Assembly: GCF_001832905.1 (NCBI RefSeq)
Contig: NZ_MKIR01000024.1
Span: 305,310 to 369,309, forward strand
Source of the DNA: Floricoccus tropicus
Lineage (GTDB): Bacteria; Bacillota; Bacilli; Lactobacillales; Streptococcaceae
Reading direction: 5' to 3'
DNA: 64,000 nt
Translations under genes and position numbers: made by a program
Shown here: one piece after another, positions 55,032-64,000 of the stretch
How positions within the stretch are numbered: the first letter of the stretch is position 1
Layout: every line of letters begins with the position of its first letter
The notes under the pieces: model-generated
Told to the model about the DNA's origin: nothing
The model's input: only the letters and a program-made list of their open reading frames with translations
The model's database searches: none

Positions 55032-55970
55032 ATGGTAAAAACAGCAGTCTTAATGGCCACATATAATGGTGAAAAATTTGTTAAGGAACAATTAGAATCA
55101 ATAAAAAATCAAGAATTGAAACCAGATTATGTTTTTATCAGAGATGATCAATCTACTGATTCTACAGTAGAAATTGTAAAATCTTTTATTGAAGAAAATT
55201 CGTTGTCTAATTGGATTATAGAAAAAAACAAAAAAAATTTAGGTTGGCGATTAAATTTTCGTGCATTACTTTTTGATGTCTTAAATTATGAGGTTGACTA
55301 TGTTTTCTTTTCAGATCAAGATGATACATGGTATCTAGATAAAAATAGAAAACAAGTAGACATAATGGAAAATAATAAGGAAATTGATGTTTTGAGTGCC
55401 GATATTGATATAATAAAAATATCTGAAGAAGCAACAGTTCCTAATCAATATAAATTTAAAGATGACTCTCAAAAAATAAGTCAATATCCAAATAATATAA
55501 ATTATGTAAATTACAGACAAGGTTGGACTTTTTGCATAAGAAAATCATTTTTAGATCAAATTACTCCTAAATGGACGGAGGATAGAATACTTTCACACGA
55601 CAATCTATTTGCTGGTATATCGGGATTCTTAGGAACAGGCTACAATTTAAATGAAGCTGTAGGAGTCCATAAAAGGCATGGAGGAAATGCTAGTGGAAAT
55701 TTGTTAAATCTAAAACAACCGTATTCAAGACATGTTTCAGAGCTATTAATTGTATTAAGTTATTACCAAATTCTATACGATGTTGCTCAAGAAAGAAATT
55801 CAGATAAAAGTGGCTTAGTTAAAAATTATTTAAATTTTTATCTTCAAAGATATAATAATGCAAAAGATAGAAGATTTAGTGGAACAATACGTCAATTGCT
55901 CTTTTCGAGAAAGTATTATGTTGATTTCTCAAATTGGGCAAGGGACATAGTGTTTCTATTTAAAAAGTAG
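55032..55970 (+). CDS. GT2 family glycosyltransferase
   Basis: A 312-residue GT-A enzyme, related to the RgpB-like protein but distinct. MATYNGEKFVKEQLESIKNQ and RDDQSTDSTVE start it, FSDQDDTWY holds the metal site, HDNLFAGISGFLG the acceptor helix. It may add a second sugar of the repeat or a branch. Starts 1 base after the SDR stop; the small spacing shows coupling. Confidence 0.85.
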   Translation: MVKTAVLMATYNGEKFVKEQLESIKNQELKPDYVFIRDDQSTDSTVEIVKSFIEENSLSNWIIEKNKKNLGWRLNFRALLFDVLNYEVDYVFFSDQDDTWYLDKNRKQVDIMENNKEIDVLSADIDIIKISEEATVPNQYKFKDDSQKISQYPNNINYVNYRQGWTFCIRKSFLDQITPKWTEDRILSHDNLFAGISGFLGTGYNLNEAVGVHKRHGGNASGNLLNLKQPYSRHVSELLIVLSYYQILYDVAQERNSDKSGLVKNYLNFYLQRYNNAKDRRFSGTIRQLLFSRKYYVDFSNWARDIVFLFKK

Positions 55971-55980
55971 GAGGTTAGCT

Positions 55981-57765
55981 ATGAAGAAAATTAAGATTTT
56001 ATTGCTTTTTTTAATTGCAATACTTCCTTCTGTAACAGTTACGGCAGATGTTAAGGATGATGAAAAAGAAGTAATAGCCCAGATTCTGTATAATAATATT
56101 CCAGAATCTGGAAGAGGTGTTTTAGCTACAAATTATTCGGTAGTATATGATAAGTTGATAAATGGAAAATTGACTAAAGAAAATTTTCAACATCAATCAT
56201 ATTCCATAGTAAGAGTTAAATATGCAGAAACAAGTACAGATTTTTCAGTTGAAGTTTCCAAAGGGATTGAATTAAAACCTGGGAAAAAATTAAAATCCGA
56301 AGAAGCTACAGTTGTTATTAGTAGCCTATATAAAAATAGTAAGGACTTTTTAAATTATCTTAATAATGATGATAATGGTAAAGAAGAAAAACCAGTAAAA
56401 ATGACAACTCCGGGGTCTAATAGATCGTTTATGACAAACGAGGACGGAAAAATAGTTGCAAAATTAAAAAAGGGATATACTATATTTGAAACAGATTACA
56501 AAAGAAGAATGGTAACTGGTACATTTATCAACGATGATACAGATATTGTTGAAGTTGGTTCTTCGAAAATTGTTGATGGATTAAAAATAGACATATCCAA
56601 TATTAAAGCTAAAAATGATTCAAATGCTCTGTCTGCTGACTATGGACAGCAAGTAATTTATGAGTTAAATATTGATCGAAAAAAATTATCTGGAAATGGA
56701 GTTGTGACTTTACATGCTTCTCCCAACTTCGTTGTTGAAAATATAAATGTTCCACATGAAGATGAATTAATTGATAATTTTAAAAAAATTGAAGTTGGTC
56801 CACAACAAGGAAATTATATTAATTATCAGTTTTCAAATTTTGAGGATGCAGAAAAATCTGTTAATCGTAAAATTGCAAATGCACTATTTATTAAGTCATA
56901 CTCTGTAAATTTAAAAGATATCAGTACAAATAAAATTATCGTTACTGGTCATGTTTCATCTCAAGCAGATTATAATATTGACTTCAAATTTAATGATGGA
57001 AGTGGTTATAAGGAATTTCCTAATTATAAATTTACTTCAAAAAACAATAGTGAAATTCAGGGAGTTTATGTTGATTATACTGATGAGAATGGACAAATAA
57101 TCCAAGCAGTTTCTCCATTGATTAGAACATATGGAATTAATTTTGTTACTTTTGATGGACACGAAAATAATTTGTTACATGGAGCTTCTTATACTATTGG
57201 TAAATATTCAGAAAATGGAGATGTCTATCTATTATCAAAGGACAAAGATGTCTTTTCGTGGAAAAAAGAAGACTTTAACATTTATGAACAGGATTTAGCT
57301 TCAAAAGTAAGAGAGAATTCAAATTTTGTTTTCGACGGTGGTAAAGTTATTAATATTGATGGGACAGAAGATGAGATTGAATTGTCAAAAACTCAATTTA
57401 GCTACAATAAAAAGGAAAATGAACAAGCTAATAAATCATTGATCCAGTTAAGAGGTCTTTCTGATAATGGTGATTACTTTATATGTCAAGTAAATCAAAA
57501 ATCGGGTATTCAGGATAACAATAAAATTTATAAGTTTTCAGTTAGCACTGATAGTATTTCAAAAGCTCAGTTTGAAAATTATCTTGTAAATGGTTATATA
57601 CCTGACTATTCTACCAATAATAATGAGTATAATGCTATAGAATTATTGAAGAATGGTGAAAAAACAGATACTCCAATTAATCCTTACTTACGTATAGGAA
57701 TAATATTTGTATCAATATTATTAATTGTAATGCTATCAGGCATTTTAATACTTAAAAAATATTAA
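55981..57765 (+). CDS. Large secreted, membrane-anchored protein of unknown family
   Basis: A 594-residue protein. Signal peptide MKKIKILLLFLIAILPSVTVTA (cut around residue 22), a long extracellular part with beta-rich, Asn/Asp/Lys-rich composition, and one C-terminal membrane helix (about 571-591) ending in KKY. There is no LPxTG motif. I see no catalytic pattern that I can name. It begins 10 bases after the GT2 and stops 14 before the DUF2142 gene, so it is expressed with the glycan machinery. A glycan-attaching, ligating or sensing role is possible. Confidence 0.75.
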   Translation: MKKIKILLLFLIAILPSVTVTADVKDDEKEVIAQILYNNIPESGRGVLATNYSVVYDKLINGKLTKENFQHQSYSIVRVKYAETSTDFSVEVSKGIELKPGKKLKSEEATVVISSLYKNSKDFLNYLNNDDNGKEEKPVKMTTPGSNRSFMTNEDGKIVAKLKKGYTIFETDYKRRMVTGTFINDDTDIVEVGSSKIVDGLKIDISNIKAKNDSNALSADYGQQVIYELNIDRKKLSGNGVVTLHASPNFVVENINVPHEDELIDNFKKIEVGPQQGNYINYQFSNFEDAEKSVNRKIANALFIKSYSVNLKDISTNKIIVTGHVSSQADYNIDFKFNDGSGYKEFPNYKFTSKNNSEIQGVYVDYTDENGQIIQAVSPLIRTYGINFVTFDGHENNLLHGASYTIGKYSENGDVYLLSKDKDVFSWKKEDFNIYEQDLASKVRENSNFVFDGGKVINIDGTEDEIELSKTQFSYNKKENEQANKSLIQLRGLSDNGDYFICQVNQKSGIQDNNKIYKFSVSTDSISKAQFENYLVNGYIPDYSTNNNEYNAIELLKNGEKTDTPINPYLRIGIIFVSILLIVMLSGILILKKY

Positions 57766-57779
57766 TTATCGAGGTAAAT

Positions 57780-59144
57780 ATGGAATTTAAAAAAATAAAT
57801 AAATTTAAAGAAAAAAATATACCTAGATATTTTTTAATTATTGGTCTATTTGTTGGTACTATAATGACACTAGTAATGCCAATTTTTAATGAGCCAGATG
57901 CTCGTTATCACTTAGCTGTGTCAGGTAAAATTGTTGGAATTAATATTGATGTATCCACTTATGGTGAAACTAATATAAGCTCAGGAATGAAGAAACAAAA
58001 AGAACCATATGAAAATGGATTAGATGTTGTCTTGAAAAAATATTACTTTACCAAAGTGAAGACGACAAACTATGAAAACCTACCTAGAAACATTGATTAT
58101 CGCTATGACTACGTTTTTTGGGGTCATATAGTTCCAGCTATAGGTGTATGGATAGGCTACCATGTATATTCTTCTCTGGGTGTTATAATCATATTTGCTC
58201 GTCTTATATCCATGCTATTTGTTATTATATCTATGTACTTTATTATTAAGAGACTTAAAGTTGGAAGGTTACTATTCTCAGCTGTAACACTTAGTCCTGT
58301 TATAATAAATCAATCAGCAAGTTTATCTTATGATGCTACTAGTTATGTAATTACAAGTTATTTTCTAATGTTAGCAATTAACGCTATTTATGAACGTAAA
58401 TTTACAAAATCCACTGGTAAAGAGTTAATTATATCTACTATATTGATTGCCCTCTTTGCAAAAAGAAATTTCTACTTATTGATATTATTGATCCCAGCAT
58501 TAATATTATATTGTGATAATGAAATTGTTTTTCTCAATAAAATAAAAGAAAAAGTAATAAAACTATGGAATTGGATTTGTTCTCTAAGGAATAGTATGAA
58601 AGTATTATTGGGAATGGGTATTTTGACACTTGCATTCGCTTTATTTACAGTTATGTCAATGAGCTACGGTGGGCCAATTCATGTTATTATGAGAATGATC
58701 AGAACATTTATTTTTAATAACGGTGGAGATGGTCGAGACCCATCTATGGGCTTGCTAGTTGCACCATATCAAGAATTTAATTTCGTACCTAAATGGGAAT
58801 ACGGAATATGGATGGTGATGATGGCTTTGATATTATTAAGCGAAATGAAGTTTGTAAATAAGATTTCAATGAGTATTTTTGCCCTATTGATTTTTGCTCT
58901 TAATTTATTTGGTGTTTACTATGGATTCTTAAGCTTTGATGGTGCAACTACGGGAGCAATTAGTGGAGCGCAAGGTCGATATTTTACACCTATGATACCA
59001 ATTTTACTTATATTCTTTGGATATGATAAATTTAAATTAAAAATTAATAAAAATAAATATTTTATGATAGGAGTTTTTGCTATTGCAGTATTTTCAAATT
59101 TTCATCTAATTTTTACAACAATATACGGATTAATAAAACAATAA
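57780..59144 (+). CDS. DUF2142 GT-C-like membrane protein
   Basis: A 454-residue protein with about 11 membrane helices. Its first outer loop has the acidic motif FNEPDARYHLAVSGK (residues about 37-51), which corresponds to the catalytic Asp of GT-C enzymes that use polyprenyl-phosphate sugars. With the GacI/GacJ pair it may attach a side-chain sugar outside the cell, as GacL does in group A Streptococcus. Alternatively it is a polymerase; the loop pattern fits GT-C better. Confidence 0.75.
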   Translation: MEFKKINKFKEKNIPRYFLIIGLFVGTIMTLVMPIFNEPDARYHLAVSGKIVGINIDVSTYGETNISSGMKKQKEPYENGLDVVLKKYYFTKVKTTNYENLPRNIDYRYDYVFWGHIVPAIGVWIGYHVYSSLGVIIIFARLISMLFVIISMYFIIKRLKVGRLLFSAVTLSPVIINQSASLSYDATSYVITSYFLMLAINAIYERKFTKSTGKELIISTILIALFAKRNFYLLILLIPALILYCDNEIVFLNKIKEKVIKLWNWICSLRNSMKVLLGMGILTLAFALFTVMSMSYGGPIHVIMRMIRTFIFNNGGDGRDPSMGLLVAPYQEFNFVPKWEYGIWMVMMALILLSEMKFVNKISMSIFALLIFALNLFGVYYGFLSFDGATTGAISGAQGRYFTPMIPILLIFFGYDKFKLKINKNKYFMIGVFAIAVFSNFHLIFTTIYGLIKQ

Positions 59145-59165
59145 TAAGCATCAGGAGACTAATTA

Positions 59166-60611
59166 ATGAAAGTTGTTAAAAACATAATATATAATACTGG
59201 TTATCAAGTCTTGATGCTTTTATTTCCATTAATAACAGTTCCATATGTCTCTCGAGTATTGGGGAAAACAGGAATTGGTATTAATGCTTATACTTTTTCA
59301 GTTTTATCATTCTTTGTATTATTTGCCAATCTGAGTGTTTTAACTTATGGAAACAGAGAGATAGCATATGTACAAGATGATAAGGAAAAAAGGAGTATAA
59401 TCTTTTGGGAACTTATGATCATCAAAGCCTTCGCGACTTTCATTTCTATAGCACTATTTCTTTTCCTTCTCTTCTTCTTTTTTAGAAAATGGTATTCTTA
59501 CTATCTGATACAATCAATTATGCTAATAGCTACTCTTACAGATATCTCTTGGTATTTCATGGGAGTAGAGGAATTTAAAAAGATTATTTTAAGGAATACT
59601 GTCGTCAGGATTGTAACTGTAATAGTAACCTTTGTATTTGTAAAAGAACCTTCTGATTTGTGGATTTACATAGCTACCGCACCTGTATCATCATTATTAG
59701 GTAATTTGAGTACGTGGACATTTATCAAAAATGAAATTGCCCCCCTTGATATAAGGAAAATAAACCTAAAACATCATTTTAAGCCTGTTTCTATGCTATT
59801 TTTACCTCAAATTATTATGCAAGTATATCTTGCTTTAAATAAAGTTATGCTTGAAAGTATGGATTCAGTAGTATCTTCGGGATTTTTTGATCAATCAGAT
59901 AAAATAATTAGGGTTGCATTAACGATTGTTACAAGTTTGAGTGCCGCAGTAATACCTAGAGTTTCTAATCTGGTTTCAAATAATCAACATGAAGAAGTTG
60001 AAAAAATAATTCAGAAGACTTTTTCTTTAGTAAATGCTATTGGGATACTCTTAATGTTTGGTGTTATGGCTGTTTCAAGCACTTTTGCAATTTATTTTTT
60101 TGGTAGTGAATATGAGCCTGTAGGGTTAGTGATGTTTATACAATCAATAATGATTGTATTTGTTGCATGGGCAAATATAACTGGTATGCAATATTTATTA
60201 CCAACTAATAGATTAAAAGATTTTACAATGTCCGCGATCATGGGGTTAATTACAAACATTGTACTGAATTTAATTTTGATACCTATATGGGGTGTATATG
60301 GCTCTGCAGCGGCTACTGTTTCTACCGAAGCAGCTGTTACTTTATATCAATTTTGGGTCTTGAGAGACACTTTTAAAATTTCAAGATTAATGAAAGACAC
60401 TTGGAAATATTTAATAAGTGGAGTGATTGTATTTTTTATTGTTAGATATTTAAATAATATTATGAGGATATCTTTCTTGAATTATATTATACAAGCGGGT
60501 GTTGGAGTGATGGTTTATACATTAGTTTTAGTCATTTTAAGAGCAGATATTATTAAGGAGTTAATGAATCTGGTAAATACAGTAAGAAATAAAGAGGCAA
60601 AAAATGGATAA
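59166..60611 (+). CDS. Wzx-like polysaccharide flippase (MOP superfamily)
   Basis: A 481-residue protein with about 12-14 membrane helices. The opening NIIYNTGYQVLMLLFPLITV and PYVSRVLGKTGIG are typical of the RfbX/Wzx group. It would move a lipid-linked unit or decoration sugar across the membrane. The rhamnan ABC transporter genes (rgpC-rgpD) that often accompany RgpA/RgpB are not in this window. The 3' end overlaps the following GT4 by 8 bases. Confidence 0.9.
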   Translation: MKVVKNIIYNTGYQVLMLLFPLITVPYVSRVLGKTGIGINAYTFSVLSFFVLFANLSVLTYGNREIAYVQDDKEKRSIIFWELMIIKAFATFISIALFLFLLFFFFRKWYSYYLIQSIMLIATLTDISWYFMGVEEFKKIILRNTVVRIVTVIVTFVFVKEPSDLWIYIATAPVSSLLGNLSTWTFIKNEIAPLDIRKINLKHHFKPVSMLFLPQIIMQVYLALNKVMLESMDSVVSSGFFDQSDKIIRVALTIVTSLSAAVIPRVSNLVSNNQHEEVEKIIQKTFSLVNAIGILLMFGVMAVSSTFAIYFFGSEYEPVGLVMFIQSIMIVFVAWANITGMQYLLPTNRLKDFTMSAIMGLITNIVLNLILIPIWGVYGSAAATVSTEAAVTLYQFWVLRDTFKISRLMKDTWKYLISGVIVFFIVRYLNNIMRISFLNYIIQAGVGVMVYTLVLVILRADIIKELMNLVNTVRNKEAKNG

Positions 60612-61740
60612 AACAATAGCAATTTTTTCTGGATACTATCTTCCTTTTTTGGGAGGAGTTGAGCGCTATACTGATAAGTTGATGTTAGAAATGAAAAAAA
60701 AGAATTATAAAATCATCATTGTGACAACCAAGTATGACGATTTATTAAAAGACTATGAAGTAAATGATGAAGGATTTGAAATTTTTAGATTACCAGTATA
60801 CAATCTTTTTAAAAGTCGTTATCCTATTATTAAAAAAAATAGTGAATACAAAATAATTATGAAAGAACTTGAGAAGAGAAACATTGATTTTATTGCATGT
60901 CAGACAAGATTCCATCTAACAACTTTGGTAGGTTTAAAATATGCAAAAAAATTTAATATTCCTTCAATGGTTCTTGAACATGGAAGTGATCACTTTACTG
61001 TTAATAATAAATTTTTGGATTGGTTTGGGGCCATCTATGAACATATGCTAACATGGAGGCTAAAAAAGCTAACTGATAACTTTTATGCAGTATCTAAGCG
61101 TTCCACATCTTGGCTTGAACATTTTAAAATAAGATCAAGAGGTGTTATTTATAATTCAGTTGATGAGACAATTTATGATTCTTTTAAAAATAAAAAATTT
61201 AAGCATGAATTTAAAAATAAACTTGTCATTACATATGCTGGTCGTATAATAAAAGAAAAAGGTGTGGAAATGTTGCTAAAGTCTTTCATGTCTTTAGCTA
61301 ATACTGAAAATATAGAGTTAGTAATAGCAGGTGATGGTCCTATATTAGATGAGTTGAAGAAACAATATAAACAAAGAAATATATTATTCGTAGGAAAGTT
61401 AGACTTTGATGATACAATTACTTTATTAAACAGAACTGATATTTTCTGCTATCCTTCTATGTATCCTGAGGGCTTGCCTACTTCTATTTTAGAGGCTGGG
61501 ATTATGAAATGTGCTGTTATCGCCACTGACAGAGGTGGGACTGTCGAGGTAATAAATTCTCCTGATTATGGAATTATTATTGAAGAAAATCAAGATTCCT
61601 TGACATCTGCACTTGAAAAATTAATAAATGATGAAAATTATCGTGATAGTATAAAAGAAAATCTTCATGAGAGAATAGAAAATAATTTTACATGGAAAGT
61701 GACTAGTGAAAAGTTTGAGAATGTTTGTAATAAAAAATAG
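60604..61740 (+). CDS. GT4 family glycosyltransferase
   Basis: A 378-residue GT-B enzyme. The N-terminal YYLPFLGGVERYTDKLM (residues about 13-29) is the acceptor side. The C-terminal donor domain has YAGRIIKEKGVEMLLKSF (about 214-231) and the ExxxxxE pattern as EGLPTSILEAG (about 289-299). It starts inside the flippase gene. It is the last gene before a strong terminator and ends the operon. Confidence 0.88.
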   Translation: MDKTIAIFSGYYLPFLGGVERYTDKLMLEMKKKNYKIIIVTTKYDDLLKDYEVNDEGFEIFRLPVYNLFKSRYPIIKKNSEYKIIMKELEKRNIDFIACQTRFHLTTLVGLKYAKKFNIPSMVLEHGSDHFTVNNKFLDWFGAIYEHMLTWRLKKLTDNFYAVSKRSTSWLEHFKIRSRGVIYNSVDETIYDSFKNKKFKHEFKNKLVITYAGRIIKEKGVEMLLKSFMSLANTENIELVIAGDGPILDELKKQYKQRNILFVGKLDFDDTITLLNRTDIFCYPSMYPEGLPTSILEAGIMKCAVIATDRGGTVEVINSPDYGIIIEENQDSLTSALEKLINDENYRDSIKENLHERIENNFTWKVTSEKFENVCNKK

Positions 61741-61795
61741 TATCGAATTTTCATTGTAAATTAAAGTTTATTAAATTATATTGGCTCTATAATAG

Positions 61796-61832
61796 ATCGT
61801 GTGGAATTGTAAAAAATCCACACGATTTTTTT
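61796..61832 (+). terminator. Terminator of the polysaccharide operon
   Basis: Perfect 10-bp ATCGTGTGGA / TCCACACGAT stem and seven T. Confidence 0.9.
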
Positions 61833-61897
61833 GCAAAAAAATAGCAACTACTTTACAGTGATATGCGTCAAAACCAACAAGTTAAAGGAGTTGTTAC

Positions 61898-62561
61898 ATG
61901 GATAAGTTTACACGAGAATTACTAGATTTACAAAATGAGTTTTTAAAATTCAATGATGACTGCTTATTCTATGAATATTACAAGTATGGAATTACATGTA
62001 ATATAATCACTGGAAGCTACGAACTAATTCCCTCCCATTATAAAAATTTGATGTAGATTGGTTAGACTCATCTAATTTGTATGATCACGGTAATATTCCA
62101 AATAAAAGAAAAATTCAATCAACTGAAATTAATGGTTTGAAAACAATACTTAAATTATCAACACCTCATTTTATGTGCCGCCATTGCTCATCAACCTCTT
62201 CTTCTCAACTACCTAGTAAATTTGTACTACCTAGGCAAAGTATATCTTGTAAACTATATTACCACATACTATTTGATCTTAAAAAGAAATGGCTTTCATA
62301 GCAATTGATGGAGTTACTCATGAACTTCATACGTTGATTGATGATAGAAGGATTTATTCATTAATCAATGACTTCCTTCAATCTCCTCAAAGTGAAATAA
62401 CTAAGGTTAAATATTTGGTTATGGATATGAATGCTAGCTATGGCAGATTAATTAAAGTTGTGTTCCCAAATGCTGAAATTATTACTGATCGTTTTCACAT
62501 CGTGCAGCAGATTACATGTGCTTTTAATGTGCTTAGAGTTAAAGTATTACTTTATAGTTAA
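61898..62561 (+). pseudogene. ISL3-family transposase remnant
   Basis: Pieces of an ISL3 transposase are spread over at least three frames. An N-terminal piece (61898-62056, 52 residues) starts with ATG after AAAGGAG. A zinc-finger-like piece (about 62065-62301) has MCRHCSST. A DDE-core piece (about 62289-62561) has VMDMNASYGRLIKVVFPNA and DRFHIVQQ. Stops and deletions separate them, and the C-terminal half is missing. No clear terminal inverted repeats or target duplication were found. It lies between the polysaccharide operon and the amidase gene, a point of past insertion. Confidence 0.85.
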
Positions 62562-62873
62562 TGTTATCTATAGTTTGTATTATTAACTTAAAAGACAACT
62601 ATTATCTTGTCAGTTTAAGAATATATATAAAACTACAGAATTGAGCAATTGAATTTTTAAGAGTAAGGGATTGAATTTATTTTACTCTTTTTCGTTTTCG
62701 GACAAAACATAATTATCATATATAAAATATGAGATAAATATATTCAAAACTATAATTTTATGTGTTGTTTGTAAATTTGTATAATATTTTATAGATAGTC
62801 TGTAGAATTGATAAATAATGTACGAGTCACTTAGGCTAGTTTTGTTATTTTAAAATATAAATTTAAACATTTT
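62562..62873. other. AT-rich gene-free stretch
   Basis: No gene is supported. An AAGAGTAA / TTACTCTT hairpin with T-run (62659-62693) may be a terminator left from the mobile element. The rest shows nothing recognisable until the promoter at 62874. Confidence 0.5.
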
Positions 62874-62902
62874 TTGCTTTTTCTCTGTTATAACATTATA
62901 AT
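62874..62902 (+). promoter_or_regulatory. Promoter of the amidase gene
   Basis: TTGCTT (62874-62879), 17 bases, TATAAT (62897-62902); transcription would begin about 24 bases before the start codon. Confidence 0.75.
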
Positions 62903-62932
62903 GTAAATATGCGTGTAGATAAGGAGTATTGA

Positions 62933-64000
62933 GTGAAAAATAAGAATAAGATATCGTTAATTGTGTTTATATTGTCTATGGCAAGTATATTTTTTTCAAG
63001 TGAAGTTTCTGCAGCAAGCGCTGTAAATGATTATATTTTGAAAAATAAAATAAAGCCAGCAAGTGAGAGTGTGAAACTTCAAATTAATATGCAAGATTCA
63101 AAAAAAAATGGTGGATTTAGCATGGAATTTGATTCAGGTAAACCATCTCTAGTAATTATTCATGAAGTGGCTACGGAAGGTTCTACTGTAGATAATGAGA
63201 TTACCTATATGGTACGAAATCAAGAAAATGCTTTTGTTCATTCATTTGTTGATGCTAATTCTATTAAGACAATAGCCAATACACGTTTGAAGGCGTGGGG
63301 GTCAGGACCGTTTGGAAATAAGTATGGTATTCAAATTGAACAAACGAGGGTAACTTCAAAAGAACAATTTGCAAGACAAATAACAAACTTAGCAAGTTGG
63401 ACAGCTGATCAATTAATTGCATATAATTTGGGTGAGCCAAAAGTAGTATCTGAGTCAAACAAAAAGTTGGATGGGAATTTGGCAAGTCATAGAAATATAT
63501 CATATAAATGGGGTGGAACTGATCACGTAGACCCAGATTGGTATTGGTCAAATCGAGGTAACCGTTTTTTTGCTCAAGGTTATGATATGTATCAATTTAG
63601 AGATTTAGTAGCAAATTATTATAAACAAAAAGTTAATACAGACTTACGAGGTGCAAAATATAAAATTGGTAATACTGTCCAAATAAAAACAAGCGCATCT
63701 TATGAATCAAATGGAAGTGATTTGAAAGCTTATCGTACTTGGGTAGGTACTATATCAGCAGTTAGAGCAGACAATAAATCAAAATCAAATTATTCATATA
63801 CAGTAACATATAAAAATGGCCAAAATACTGTTCAAAGTGTTTATGTTTTAGAGCAAGATCTTCAACAACCAATTGCTCTGAAATACAAAGTAGGAGATAC
63901 TGTTCAAATAAGAGCAAATGCATCTTATGAATCAAATGGAAGTGATTTGAAAGCTTATCGTAACTGGGTAGGAACAGTCAAGTCAGTTAGAACAGACAAT
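62933..64000 (+). CDS. Secreted N-acetylmuramoyl-L-alanine amidase with C-terminal repeats (3' truncated)
   Basis: The frame is open for 356 codons from GTG 62933 (AAGGAG 6 bases before) to the window end. A signal peptide ends around SEVSAAS (residue 28). An Amidase_2-type domain follows: His77 in IIHEVA, a later HSFVDA, and a histidine near 186 with GTDHVDPDWYW that should hold zinc and catalytic residues. From about residue 240 come 75-residue repeats (KYKIGNTVQIKTSASYESNG..., then KYKVGDTVQIRANASYESNG...), probably SH3-like wall-binding units. The second repeat is cut by the window end. It is likely a lysin for growth or division. Confidence 0.82.
   Translation, partial: MKNKNKISLIVFILSMASIFFSSEVSAASAVNDYILKNKIKPASESVKLQINMQDSKKNGGFSMEFDSGKPSLVIIHEVATEGSTVDNEITYMVRNQENAFVHSFVDANSIKTIANTRLKAWGSGPFGNKYGIQIEQTRVTSKEQFARQITNLASWTADQLIAYNLGEPKVVSESNKKLDGNLASHRNISYKWGGTDHVDPDWYWSNRGNRFFAQGYDMYQFRDLVANYYKQKVNTDLRGAKYKIGNTVQIKTSASYESNGSDLKAYRTWVGTISAVRADNKSKSNYSYTVTYKNGQNTVQSVYVLEQDLQQPIALKYKVGDTVQIRANASYESNGSDLKAYRNWVGTVKSVRTDN

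Noticed and set aside
61741..62933. Complete insertion sequence
   Set aside because: No intact transposase frame, no clear terminal inverted repeats and no target duplication.
63264..63551. 95-codon minus-strand frame
   Set aside because: Antisense shadow of the amidase gene, which has promoter, ribosome site, signal peptide and zinc motifs.

Overview
The window is AT-rich, densely coding DNA from a low-GC Gram-positive coccus of the order Lactobacillales, most likely family Streptococcaceae near Lactococcus or Floricoccus. The supports are CtsR-ClpC without McsA/McsB, a PC4-like YdbC protein, three tandem NlpA lipoproteins ahead of MetN-MetI (like plpABCD of Lactococcus lactis), Pbp1b facing TyrS, the YtxK-like methylase-AckA pair, and an rmlA-C-B-D/RgpA-RgpB wall-polysaccharide locus. 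The species is inferred from gene content only.

Layout. 1-3 kb: 3' part of recG and a membrane acyltransferase. 2.9-3.7 kb: a gene-free stretch with a possible small RNA and a tandem array of about 121-bp structured repeats. 3.7-9.3 kb: ctsR-clpC, pnuC-nadR, ydbC and a DUF3397 membrane gene. 9.4-12.3 kb (minus strand): three DUF2812 paralogues, a PadR regulator and a CPBP intramembrane protease in one operon behind a promoter with paired palindromic operators. 12.5-14.6 kb (minus): ybaK, a DUF368 transporter and a TPP-riboswitch-controlled thiT. 14.6-20.2 kb: a 2-hydroxyacid dehydrogenase, three metQ paralogues and metN-metI. 20.4 kb: a small RNA behind a CiaR-type direct repeat. 20.6-34.4 kb: housekeeping genes (MBL hydrolase, tadA, SRP RNA, HTH-DRTGG-CBS-hotdog protein, nrnA, murA, rpmE2, rpsA, usp, CPA1 antiporter, cysteine desulfurase, a 43-aa membrane peptide, thiI). 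34.6-45.3 kb: pbp1b, tyrS, def, rpsO, a GNAT enzyme, a YtxK-like methylase, ackA with a cre site, a GDPD membrane protein and a THF-riboswitch-controlled folT.

45.4-61.7 kb is one long plus-strand cell-wall polysaccharide operon. It makes dTDP-L-rhamnose (rmlA, rmlC, rmlB, rmlD, with a VOC gene inserted), begins a rhamnan (RgpA/RgpB-like), and carries decoration functions: a GacI/GacJ-like lipid-linked sugar pair, a LicD-cytidylyltransferase-SDR trio, another GT2, an unknown 594-aa surface protein, a DUF2142 GT-C-like protein, a Wzx-like flippase and a GT4. It ends at a strong terminator. A decayed ISL3-family transposase follows, then the 5' part of a secreted amidase with 75-residue C-terminal repeats that runs off the window.

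The features least explained by known families are the tandem RNA repeat array (3192-3610), the CiaR-type small RNA (20.4 kb), the DUF2812 x3/PadR/CPBP operon, the 594-aa surface protein and the 43-aa peptide.
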